Part shown: piece after piece, positions 6,634 to 13,705 of the stretch
Layout: the number at the start of each line of letters is the position of its first letter
Position numbering within the stretch: the stretch's first letter is position 1
Origin: an uncultured Burkholderiales bacterium
GTDB taxonomy: Bacteria; Pseudomonadota; Gammaproteobacteria; Burkholderiales; Burkholderiaceae_C
Assembly (NCBI GenBank): GCA_903832625.1
Contig: CAILCI010000029.1
Span: 1 to 64,000 of the forward strand
Length of the DNA: 64,000 nt
Direction: 5' to 3'
Notes under the pieces: generated by a model
The model's input: only the letters and a program-made list of their open reading frames with translations
Told to the model about the DNA's origin: nothing
Database searches by the model: none
Position numbers and translations under genes: made by a program

Positions 6634-7848
6634 ATGAAACGCAAACTTCTCGCCAGCGTGGCTTTGGCTGCCTGTGCTCTGACCGGTACCGCGCAAGCGC
6701 AAGTCTCTGACGGCATCGTCAAAATTGGGGTGCTCACCGACATGTCGGGCCCTTATTCCGACATTGGCGGCCAAGGCTCCGTCATCGCCGCAAAAATGGC
6801 GGTGGAAGACTACCTCAAAGCCAGCAAAAGCACACTCAAAGTGGAAGTGGTCGGTGCCGATCACCAAAACAAACCCGACATTGGTTCGAGCATCACACGC
6901 CAGTGGTATGACTCCGAAAAAGTGGACATGATCACCGACGTGCCCACTTCTTCTGTGGGTTTGGCGGTCAATCAAATCACCCGCGAAAAAGGCAAGATGC
7001 ACGTCAACACGGGCTCGGCCACTGCGGACATCACAGGCAAAGCCTGTAGCCCCAACACCGTGCATTGGCTCTACGACACCTGGATGCTGGCCAACGGCAC
7101 AGGCAAAGCGATTGTCAAAAGCGGTGGCGACACTTGGTTCTTCTTGACCGCCGATTACGCTTTTGGTCAAGCGCTGGAGCGTGACACCGAAGCCGTCATT
7201 GTCAAAAACGGCGGCAAAGTGGTCGGCAAAGTGCGCACGCCTTTCCCAAGCCAAGATTTCTCTTCGTTCTTGTTGCAAGCGCAAGCTTCCAAAGCCAAGA
7301 TCATTGGTTTGGCCAACGCAGGCCAAGACACCACCAACTCCATCAAACAAGCGTTTGAATTTGGCATCACCAAAGGCGGTCAAAACTTGGCCGGTCTGTT
7401 GGTCTTCTTGCCCGACGTGCATGCGCTGGGTTTAGAAAAAGCCCAAGGCCTGTTGTTGACCGAAACCTTCTACTGGGACTTGAACGACCAAACCCGCGCT
7501 TGGTCAAAACGCTTCGCAGCGTTGAATGGCGGCAAATACCCATCGATGGACCATGCAGGCGTTTACTCTGGCGTGCTGCATTACTTGAAAGCGGTGGACG
7601 CTGCCAAGACCGATGACGGCACCAAAGTGACTGCGCAAATGAAGGCCATGCCCACCGACGACATTTTGTTTGGCAAAGGCAGCGTGCGCGCCGATGGTCG
7701 CAAGATTCATCCTGCGTATTTGTTTGAAGTCAAAAAGCCTTCGGAGTCCAAAGGCCCTTACGACTACTACAAAGTTCGCGCCACCATTCCCGCCGACGAA
7801 GCTTTCCGCCCCTTGGCTGAGAGCGAATGTCCTTTGGTGAAAAAGTAA
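6634..7848 (+). CDS. LIV-type periplasmic substrate-binding protein
   Basis: This 404-residue protein has a Sec signal peptide (MKRKLLASVALAACALTG through TAQAQV, cleaved near residue 23). The type I periplasmic-binding fold follows: IVKIGVLTDMSGPYSDIGGQ, VEVVGADHQNKPDIGSSI, TWFFLTADYAFGQALERD, FPSQDFSSFLLQAQASKAK. The Shine-Dalgarno (ATGGAG) before the ATG at 6634 decides the start. Binding proteins of this type in Burkholderiales often serve aromatic acids or amides as well as amino acids, so the ligand is open. It is the middle gene of the importer operon, 19 bases after the second ATPase. Confidence 0.92.
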   Translation: MKRKLLASVALAACALTGTAQAQVSDGIVKIGVLTDMSGPYSDIGGQGSVIAAKMAVEDYLKASKSTLKVEVVGADHQNKPDIGSSITRQWYDSEKVDMITDVPTSSVGLAVNQITREKGKMHVNTGSATADITGKACSPNTVHWLYDTWMLANGTGKAIVKSGGDTWFFLTADYAFGQALERDTEAVIVKNGGKVVGKVRTPFPSQDFSSFLLQAQASKAKIIGLANAGQDTTNSIKQAFEFGITKGGQNLAGLLVFLPDVHALGLEKAQGLLLTETFYWDLNDQTRAWSKRFAALNGGKYPSMDHAGVYSGVLHYLKAVDAAKTDDGTKVTAQMKAMPTDDILFGKGSVRADGRKIHPAYLFEVKKPSESKGPYDYYKVRATIPADEAFRPLAESECPLVKK

Positions 7849-7866
7849 TTTTCTAATCGGCAAGTC

Positions 7867-8751
7867 ATGGAAATATTCGGCATTCCCTCGCAGGCTCTTT
7901 TTGGGCAGTTGTTGATCGGACTCATCAACGGGTCTTTTTATGCGCTGCTCTCGCTGGGTTTGGCGGTGATCTTTGGCTTGCTCAACATCATCAACTTTTC
8001 ACATGGCGCCCAGTACATGCTGGGCGCTTTTGTGGCGTATTTGGCGCTCAACAAGCTGGGTTTGAATTATTGGTATGCCTTGGTGTTCGCGCCTGTTGTG
8101 GTGGGCGCTACGGGGGTCATCATTGAGCGCACCATGTTGCAGCGGCTCTACAAGCTCGATCATTTGTACGGCTTGTTGTTGACCTTTGGCTTGGCCTTGG
8201 TGATTCAAGGTTTGTTTCGCAATGAATTTGGTGCATCTGGCTCACCGTATCCGGTGCCAGAGGTGTTTCAAGGCGTGTTCAATTTGGGCTTTATGTTCTT
8301 GCCCAAATACCGCGCTTGGGTGATTGTGGTCTCGGTTGTGGTGTGTTTTAGCACTTGGTTTGTCATTGAGCGCACCAAGCTGGGCGCTTATTTGCGTGCG
8401 GCCACCGAAAACCCGAGTTTGGTGCAAGCCTTTGGCATCAATGTGCCGCGCATGATCACGTTGACCTATGCCTTTGGCGTGGGTTTGGCCGCTCTGGCTG
8501 GTGTGATGGCCGCGCCGATTTATCAGGTCAGCCCCATGATGGGCGCTGACATCATCATTGTGGTGTTTGCGGTGGTGGTGGTCGGCGGGATGGGCTCGAT
8601 CATGGGTGCCATCCTCACAGGTTTTGGTCTGGGTTTGCTGGAGGGCTTGACCAAGGTGTTTTACCCCGAAGCCTCCAACACCGTGGTGTTTGTGGTCATG
8701 GCCGTGGTGTTGCTCATCAAGCCCTCGGGTTTGTTTGGCACTCAGAAATAA
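7867..8751 (+). CDS. livH: LIV-type ABC permease (LivH-like)
   Basis: This 294-residue protein with about eight hydrophobic segments matches LivH throughout: LINGSFYALLSLGLAVIFGL at the start, NIINFSHGAQYMLGAFVAY, then FAVVVVGGMGSIMGAILTGF near the end. It forms one half of the membrane channel with the next gene. It starts 18 bases after the binding-protein gene and ends 6 bases before LivM. Confidence 0.94.
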   Translation: MEIFGIPSQALFGQLLIGLINGSFYALLSLGLAVIFGLLNIINFSHGAQYMLGAFVAYLALNKLGLNYWYALVFAPVVVGATGVIIERTMLQRLYKLDHLYGLLLTFGLALVIQGLFRNEFGASGSPYPVPEVFQGVFNLGFMFLPKYRAWVIVVSVVVCFSTWFVIERTKLGAYLRAATENPSLVQAFGINVPRMITLTYAFGVGLAALAGVMAAPIYQVSPMMGADIIIVVFAVVVVGGMGSIMGAILTGFGLGLLEGLTKVFYPEASNTVVFVVMAVVLLIKPSGLFGTQK

Positions 8752-8757
8752 AAGAAT

Positions 8758-9714
8758 ATGTCCAACGAAATCACAACAACTTCCAACCCCGTCAACCGCA
8801 CGCAACTCATGGCGTTTGGCGTGATGGTGCTGTTTTTTGTCATCGCACCCATTTGGGTGTATCCGGTGTTTTTGATGAAGGTGATGTGCTTTGCCTTGTT
8901 TGCCTGCGCTTTCAATTTGTTGATTGGTTTTGGCGGCTTGCTGTCGTTTGGCCACGCCATGTTTTTGGGGATGGCGGGCTACGTGTCAGCTCACGCGGCC
9001 AAGGTGTGGGGTGTGAGCCCTGAATTGGCGGTGTTGTGCGGTACCTTGAGTGCCACGCTTTTGGCCGTGGTGACCGGTTTGTTGGCGATTCGACGCCAAG
9101 GCATTTACTTTGCGATGATTACCTTGGCTTTGTCGCAAATGGTGTTTTTCATGTGCTTGCAAATGCCGTTTACAGGCGGTGAAGACGGCATTCAAGCCGT
9201 GCCGCAAGGTCTGTTGTTTGGTGCTGTGGATTTAAGCGTCAGCATGAACATGTACATGTTTGTGCTGGCGATTTTCTTGTTCGGTTTTGTGGCGATTTGG
9301 CGCATTGTGCATTCACCCTTTGGGCAAGTGCTCAAAGCCATTCGCGAGAACCAAGACCGCGCAATATCGCTGGGCTATGACGTCGATCACTACAAGTTTT
9401 TGGCCTTTGTGTTGTCTGGCACTTTGGCGGGCATGGCGGGCGCAACCAAGGCCTTGGTGTTTCAGTTGGCATCGCTGACCGATGTGCACTGGAGCATGTC
9501 GGGCGAGGTGGTGTTGATGACCTTGGTCGGCGGCATGGGCACTTTGTTTGGCCCCGTGTTTGGTGCAGCGGTCATAGTTGCGATGCAAAACTACTTGGCG
9601 CAAATGGGTGCATGGGTCACCATCATTCAAGGCGTGATTTTTGTGTTGTGCGTGATGGCGTTTAGACGCGGCATCATCGGTGAGTTGGCCAACTGGTTGC
9701 GCAAATCACTCTGA
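8758..9714 (+). CDS. livM: LIV-type ABC permease (LivM-like)
   Basis: This 318-residue membrane protein is the LivM partner: FNLLIGFGGLLSFGHAMFLG, IRRQGIYFAMITLALSQMVF, VLKAIRENQDRAISLGYDV (the cytoplasmic coupling loop), and TLVGGMGTLFGPVFGAAVIV. It completes the importer operon. The 88 bases after it are AT-rich and lead to a new transcription unit; no good terminator is visible. Confidence 0.94.
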   Translation: MSNEITTTSNPVNRTQLMAFGVMVLFFVIAPIWVYPVFLMKVMCFALFACAFNLLIGFGGLLSFGHAMFLGMAGYVSAHAAKVWGVSPELAVLCGTLSATLLAVVTGLLAIRRQGIYFAMITLALSQMVFFMCLQMPFTGGEDGIQAVPQGLLFGAVDLSVSMNMYMFVLAIFLFGFVAIWRIVHSPFGQVLKAIRENQDRAISLGYDVDHYKFLAFVLSGTLAGMAGATKALVFQLASLTDVHWSMSGEVVLMTLVGGMGTLFGPVFGAAVIVAMQNYLAQMGAWVTIIQGVIFVLCVMAFRRGIIGELANWLRKSL

Positions 9715-9802
9715 CACTGTTGCATTTTTGATGTAATTGATAAGATTATTAAATTTTTGATTAAACTACGAAGGTTGTTATTAAAACCCCGTAGGAGCCT
9801 GC

Positions 9803-10249
9803 GTGTTATTTGATCAATGCGCCGAGTGTCAGCGATGTTGTCGTGTGGACCCTGGGTTTGATTCACTAGAAATTTCTCTCACAAAAACAGAATCACAACG
9901 CTTGGGTCGCGTCTGCATTGATGAGACGTGTCAGTTTTTGGGGTCTGAGGGTTGCACCGCAGGGGCTGACAAACCCTTTTCATGCAGTCTTTATCCGCTC
10001 TCCTACAACCCGCAAACTCAGCATTTTTGGTATGACGTGGAGTGCCCACTGATGCCGCAATACATTGCGCAATTGAAAGATGCTGACAGCGAAGCCTCAT
10101 CACATTTGAGCTTTGTCACGCAAAAAATTAAAACCCTCACCACCAGCGATCCCGATTTTTTAGCAGCGAATTATGAAATCGATCTGGATTATTTTGAATT
10201 GAAAAAACTTCCTAGCCCCAAGTTGAATGTTGCACGAGTGAAGAAATGA
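9803..10249 (+). CDS. YkgJ family cysteine-cluster protein
   Basis: This 148-residue protein has a Cys-rich N-terminal half: C6, C9, C12, C13 (CAECQRCC), then C38, C43, C51, C61 and C81. This is the pattern of the YkgJ-type zinc- or iron-chelating domain (UPF0153), and the second half is acidic and polar. The start is a GTG at 9803, chosen because of the strong AGGAG at 9793 and because no ATG fits. Its stop overlaps the next start (ATGA), so the two products are probably made together. The function of YkgJ proteins is unknown; a metal cluster or maturation role is likely. Confidence 0.85.
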   Translation: MLFDQCAECQRCCRVDPGFDSLEISLTKTESQRLGRVCIDETCQFLGSEGCTAGADKPFSCSLYPLSYNPQTQHFWYDVECPLMPQYIAQLKDADSEASSHLSFVTQKIKTLTTSDPDFLAANYEIDLDYFELKKLPSPKLNVARVKK

Positions 10250-11133
10250 ATTTGCAGAAACATCGTTTGCGTTTGCTCAAACGGATCACCCCCAAACCTG
10301 TCACGAAATATGTAGGCCATCAAAGTTGGACAGCCGAGAATCTATGCGTTGACAGCGAGCACAACGATATTCACTACCATACGACGCGCTGGGATGCCTT
10401 GTGTCCTTATATCGATGTGACCGAAGAAATGCTCGCCAATGCGCCCAAGCCTTTCATCGTCTACGCTTTGCCGCCGCAAAGTCCTTTTGGCGTGCCCATC
10501 AATGACCGCTATGGATTGGTTGATGTGTCGCAACAAAGTTTTTGGGACGATGAGCGGCGCGTGCGCAAATTCAAGGAGCTCGACAAGTTGTGCAAAAACT
10601 TTGTTTGTACCGAGCATGTGGTGGCTGGCAGCGATTTGACGGTGGAAGATTTGTTCGAAATGGGGGGCGATCATTTCGCCGCCTATTACATCGATGACCG
10701 CGAAGTCGAGGGCTTTGTCGACTACATCCGCAATCTCGACGTCTTGATTTTGCAAGCTCACACGCCTGAGGGTGAGTTGATTTTGACCGATGTGTCCATT
10801 TTGCTACCCGATCAACAACAGGTGTACGGCAGCTTTTGCCAATGGAACAGAGAATTTAAAAATCGCTCGCCTGGCATTTATGCCTGCTTGCTGGCCTGTC
10901 GTTGGGCGGCTCAAAACGGCTACCGTTATTACAACTTAGGCCCAGTTGATGACTATGGCTACAAGGCCTTGTTTGTGACGGATTTTGAGCCGATTTATGC
11001 CATCGGATTATCTGATCTCGATCATCCCTTGGCGTTAGACCCCAGCTCGCCCCTCAACACGGATTTCAAAGCCGATCAGATCAACCAAATTTATCGCACC
11101 CAGGCTTTGAAGAAACGAGCCAACAGCGCTTAG
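10246..11133 (+). CDS. Aminoacyl-transferase-like (Ate/Bpt-type GNAT fold?) protein
   Basis: I do not recognise this 295-residue protein with certainty. The C-terminal half contains YGSFCQWNREF, SPGIYACLLACRWAAQNG and YRYYNLGPVDDYGYKALF. This resembles the core of bacterial arginyl/leucyl-tRNA-protein transferases, where an SLGTYAIL-type segment leads to a YLYLGYWI-type strand and a YKARF motif. The N-terminal half lacks the Cys cluster of those enzymes; the partner YkgJ gene, translationally coupled (ATGA overlap), encodes a separate Cys cluster. I infer an aminoacyl- or acyl-transferase fold, with unknown substrate. Its 3' end overlaps the convergent SET gene by 4 bases. Confidence 0.55.
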   Translation: MNLQKHRLRLLKRITPKPVTKYVGHQSWTAENLCVDSEHNDIHYHTTRWDALCPYIDVTEEMLANAPKPFIVYALPPQSPFGVPINDRYGLVDVSQQSFWDDERRVRKFKELDKLCKNFVCTEHVVAGSDLTVEDLFEMGGDHFAAYYIDDREVEGFVDYIRNLDVLILQAHTPEGELILTDVSILLPDQQQVYGSFCQWNREFKNRSPGIYACLLACRWAAQNGYRYYNLGPVDDYGYKALFVTDFEPIYAIGLSDLDHPLALDPSSPLNTDFKADQINQIYRTQALKKRANSA

Positions 11134-11552
11134 TCAAAAATGTGTTTCTCACCAAAGCTCTTGTCGTAATCGATGGTGAGTTCTTCGTTTTTCTTGATGT
11201 CGCACAGCGCCACCAAATTGCCATTGCGTTTGAACTTCAAATTGGGTGTTTTTGAGTGGTTGAGATAGATGGCCATGTTCATGGTGTTCATGCCGCAAAC
11301 GGGAATGGACACCTTGTCGTCATCGTAAAAGCAAAACATCTCCACATGCTTGCGCACGCTGGCAGGCAGTTTTTTCAATTCTGAGCGATCAATGTCGAGC
11401 TCTTTGTTTGACATCCACGTCTTGAGGGGATGAACGCCTTTGGCAATATCGCGCAGCGCAAACACGCCAACGCCCGCAATTTTGGAAACGCCGAGGCGGC
11501 AATAAACATCGTTTTTTAAATGTTCGAGCAAGAATTTTTTACTTTTGTGCAT
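11130..11552 (-). CDS. SET-domain protein (putative lysine methyltransferase)
   Basis: This 140-residue protein is essentially one SET domain. GVSKIAGVGVFALRDIAKG (about 21-39) is the AdoMet-binding start. YLNHSKTPNL (about 96-105) is the pseudoknot NHS motif. EELTIDYDKSFG (about 123-134) carries the catalytic Tyr129. No post-SET Cys cluster is present. Bacterial SET proteins methylate lysines on protein targets, mostly unidentified. The gene is convergent with, and overlaps by 4 bases, the transferase-like gene, while YkgJ lies just beyond. Overlap of 3' ends does not prove a functional link, but the cluster of odd modification-type genes is notable. Confidence 0.85.
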   Translation of the reverse strand: MHKSKKFLLEHLKNDVYCRLGVSKIAGVGVFALRDIAKGVHPLKTWMSNKELDIDRSELKKLPASVRKHVEMFCFYDDDKVSIPVCGMNTMNMAIYLNHSKTPNLKFKRNGNLVALCDIKKNEELTIDYDKSFGEKHIFD

Positions 11553-11612
11553 GGACAGAGGTCGGTGTTTTGAAACTTTTTTTCAGGGGGCGCTCAAACG
11601 CGGCGGTTTTCT

Positions 11613-11620
11613 TATACAAT
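11613..11620 (+). promoter_or_regulatory. -10 element of tRNA-Gly promoter
   Basis: TATACAAT lies 16 bases before the first base of the tRNA and is a near-consensus -10 followed by a GCG-type discriminator. The -35 region (CTCAAA, 11593-11598) is weak. Confidence 0.55.
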
Positions 11621-11635
11621 GCGTGCTTCGCTTCT

Positions 11636-11711
11636 GCGGGAATAGCTCAGTTGGTAGAGCGCAACCTTGCCAAGGTTGAGGTCGCGAGTTCGAGCCTCGT
11701 TTCCCGCTCCA
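11636..11711 (+). tRNA. tRNA-Gly (GCC)
   Basis: A 76-base cloverleaf with acceptor stem GCGGGAA/TTCCCGC, D-arm AGCTCAGTTGGTAGAGC, anticodon stem-loop CCTTGCCAAGG giving anticodon GCC, T-arm GCGAGTTCGAGCCTCG, and an encoded CCA (11709-11711). A strong hairpin terminator follows directly. Confidence 0.97.
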
Positions 11712-11716
11712 AATCA

Positions 11717-11748
11717 AAAGCCCCTGAAACCTCGGTTTCAGGGGCTTT
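11717..11748. terminator. Bidirectional terminator between tRNA-Gly and K+ channel gene
   Basis: Perfect 15-base arms AAAGCCCCTGAAACC and GGTTTCAGGGGCTTT with two central bases, T-run on the plus side and A-run (T-run for the minus strand) on the other. It ends both the tRNA transcript and the convergent channel gene, whose stop is at 11759. Confidence 0.9.
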
Positions 11749-11758
11749 TTGTTTTAGA

Positions 11759-12790
11759 TCACAATTTCTTGCACAGAGCTTTGATGTCTTCTTCAGACAT
11801 CATTTCAATTTCGTAAGCGCGGTGCTCAGACAGCCATTCGCGTTTGACCATCATGCGCAAAATAGATTCCCGAGTGGCGGGCGCAACATCGGCATCTGTG
11901 ATGTGCTCACCAAACAGCAAAACCATGATGGTTTTGCCCACGATGTTCAACAAAATACCAAACAAAACCAAGCCCAGCAACATGGTGGCACCAGCCAATA
12001 TGCGGCCCCACACGGTGAGCGGGAACATGTCGCCATAACCTGTGGTGGTCAGTGTCACGATGCACCACCACATGGCGGCTGGAATGGAGGTGTAGAAGCG
12101 CTTGTCTTCAGGAATCGGGTTGCCGCTGATGGGGTCAGTCGGCATGAACTTGGCGGCCTCTGGAGGCGCATCAGCCGGCAAAGGGTTGGCTTTGAGTGCG
12201 GCATCCAGCTCGGCTTGACCGTGTTCCAGCGCATGGGGCGTGTACAAGCTGCCTTCAACGTAGTACATCAAGGTGCTCGAGATCATGATGACCGAGAACA
12301 AGGCAATGAAGTAGATTTTCAGGTTGGTGACGATGGGGTTGCTGCCCACCACTTTTTGCTCAATGGCTTGCAATGCGGCGCGAGCCATTTTTAACACTCG
12401 TAAAACCCGCACCACGCGCAAGACTCGCAAAACTTTGGTGCCTTGCAAGGCCGCAAAATTCATCATGCTCAAGTAGGTGGGCAAGATGGAGATCAAGTCC
12501 ACCAAACCCCAAAAGCTAAAGAAATACTTTACTTTGTTGGGGGCGTAATACAAGTGACCCAAATAATCCGTCGTAAAAAATAACACCGCAGTGATTTCAA
12601 CCAACTCAAACCATTGCAAGTACATGCTGGCATAAGGGTCAACGGTTTCGAGCGCCAAAAAGATGCAAGAGACGAAAATCCAAAAATTAATGACCGAAAC
12701 CCAGAGCTTGAAACTCTTGGAGTTGGGTTCGTTGAAAACGGAGTACACAAAGCTGTGTTCGGATGTGTGAGTGTCTTGAATTGTGTTCAT
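11759..12790 (-). CDS. Voltage-gated-type potassium channel (six-TM ion transporter)
   Basis: This 343-residue channel subunit has the full voltage-gated layout. S1 lies about residues 29-47 and S2 about 60-75. S3 follows, and S4 carries regularly spaced Arg (LRVLRVVRVLRVLKMAR, about 121-137). S5 (about 157-177) precedes the selectivity filter TTGYGD at 249-254 and S6 (WGRILAGATMLLGLVLFGI). The linker between S5 and the pore is unusually long, about 55 residues, Pro- and acid-rich. The frame is open upstream to 12892; I take the ATG at 12790 because the extra 34 residues look non-coding. The short C-terminal tail has no ligand-binding domain. Confidence 0.92.
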   Translation of the reverse strand: MNTIQDTHTSEHSFVYSVFNEPNSKSFKLWVSVINFWIFVSCIFLALETVDPYASMYLQWFELVEITAVLFFTTDYLGHLYYAPNKVKYFFSFWGLVDLISILPTYLSMMNFAALQGTKVLRVLRVVRVLRVLKMARAALQAIEQKVVGSNPIVTNLKIYFIALFSVIMISSTLMYYVEGSLYTPHALEHGQAELDAALKANPLPADAPPEAAKFMPTDPISGNPIPEDKRFYTSIPAAMWWCIVTLTTTGYGDMFPLTVWGRILAGATMLLGLVLFGILLNIVGKTIMVLLFGEHITDADVAPATRESILRMMVKREWLSEHRAYEIEMMSEEDIKALCKKL

Positions 12791-12947
12791 GTTGGGATGG
12801 AGATTTTTTTGATTATTTGTCAAATTTAACACTACTAATTTAAACGCTGAAAACAATTTTGAAATTATCAAAAACACTTGGTAAATAAGCATTCTTTTGC
12901 GACTTGGCTGACGCAGTAAAATGCAACACTTTCACAAAAAGCAAGCC

Positions 12948-13038
12948 GCCCGGGTGGTGAAATAGGTAGACACAAGAGACTTAAAATCTCTCGCTTTCCG
13001 TAAGGGGCGTACCGGTTCGATTCCGGTCCCGGGCACCA
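12948..13038 (+). tRNA. tRNA-Leu (UAA)
   Basis: A 91-base class II tRNA with acceptor stem GCCCGGG/CCCGGGC, anticodon stem AGAGA/TCTCT around loop CTTAAAA (anticodon TAA), a variable arm CTTTCCGTAAGGGGC, T-loop GGTTCGATTCC and an encoded CCA at 13036-13038. Confidence 0.97.
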
Positions 13039-13069
13039 CCAGAATTTAGGCACGAAAAGGAGTTTCTTC

Positions 13070-13705
13070 ATGGCACGTTTTGACGCCGCGTATGAAATTC
13101 ATGTGCACGGACAAGTGCCACTTCGCCCAGAAGTTGGCCTCAATGAACTGCAAGACGCACTGCGCCCTTTGTGGCAATACGCAGGCGCTTTGTCTCTCGA
13201 AGACGGCTCAAGCAGCGCTTACACCGAAGAGCCAGGCATTCGGTTTGACCCGCACGACAACCTGTTGCAAATGTGTTGGACAGTCGCTGGAGATGACGAT
13301 TTCCGTCAGTCCCTAGACGACATGTGCATGAACTTGAACGAAATTGCTGCCACTGGCGCATCCATCGAAGTCACGTTCTACGACAACCAATACGAAGAAG
13401 AACCGGGCGATTCAGAGGACGAATCCAAAGACGATTTTTTGATGCTGTTTGTCGGCCCCACGCCCGCAGACATCATGCAAGCGCAGCGCGATTTGTTGGT
13501 CAACGACGTCATCCACTTGATGGAGCGCCATTTCGACAGTACCGATTTGGGCGGTGTGGTGCACGAAATCGACAAACTCTTTGCGGCGCGTTTTGACGAC
13601 TTGGTCAACTCGCTCGACTTGGGTCGTCCACCGCGTGGCAATGGTGGCAGCGGTGGCTCGGGTTCAGGCCACGGCGGTGGCCGCAAGCCTAGGCATTTGC
13701 ACTGA
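13070..13705 (+). CDS. Conserved-looking hypothetical protein with Gly-rich tail
   Basis: I do not recognise this 211-residue soluble protein. The first 110 residues read as a compact alpha/beta domain (AAYEIHVHGQVPLRPEVGLN, IRFDPHDNLLQMCWTVAGDD, SIEVTFYDNQYEEE). An acidic linker EEEPGDSEDESKDD (about 109-122) follows, then a helical region (DIMQAQRDLLVNDVIHLMER). The last 22 residues are Gly/Ser rich and end in a basic KPRHLH tail. A good Shine-Dalgarno (AAAGGAG) precedes the ATG. It sits 31 bases after tRNA-Leu, so it could share that transcript, and its 3' end overlaps the convergent pabBC gene by 17 bases. Confidence 0.8.
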   Translation: MARFDAAYEIHVHGQVPLRPEVGLNELQDALRPLWQYAGALSLEDGSSSAYTEEPGIRFDPHDNLLQMCWTVAGDDDFRQSLDDMCMNLNEIAATGASIEVTFYDNQYEEEPGDSEDESKDDFLMLFVGPTPADIMQAQRDLLVNDVIHLMERHFDSTDLGGVVHEIDKLFAARFDDLVNSLDLGRPPRGNGGSGGSGSGHGGGRKPRHLH

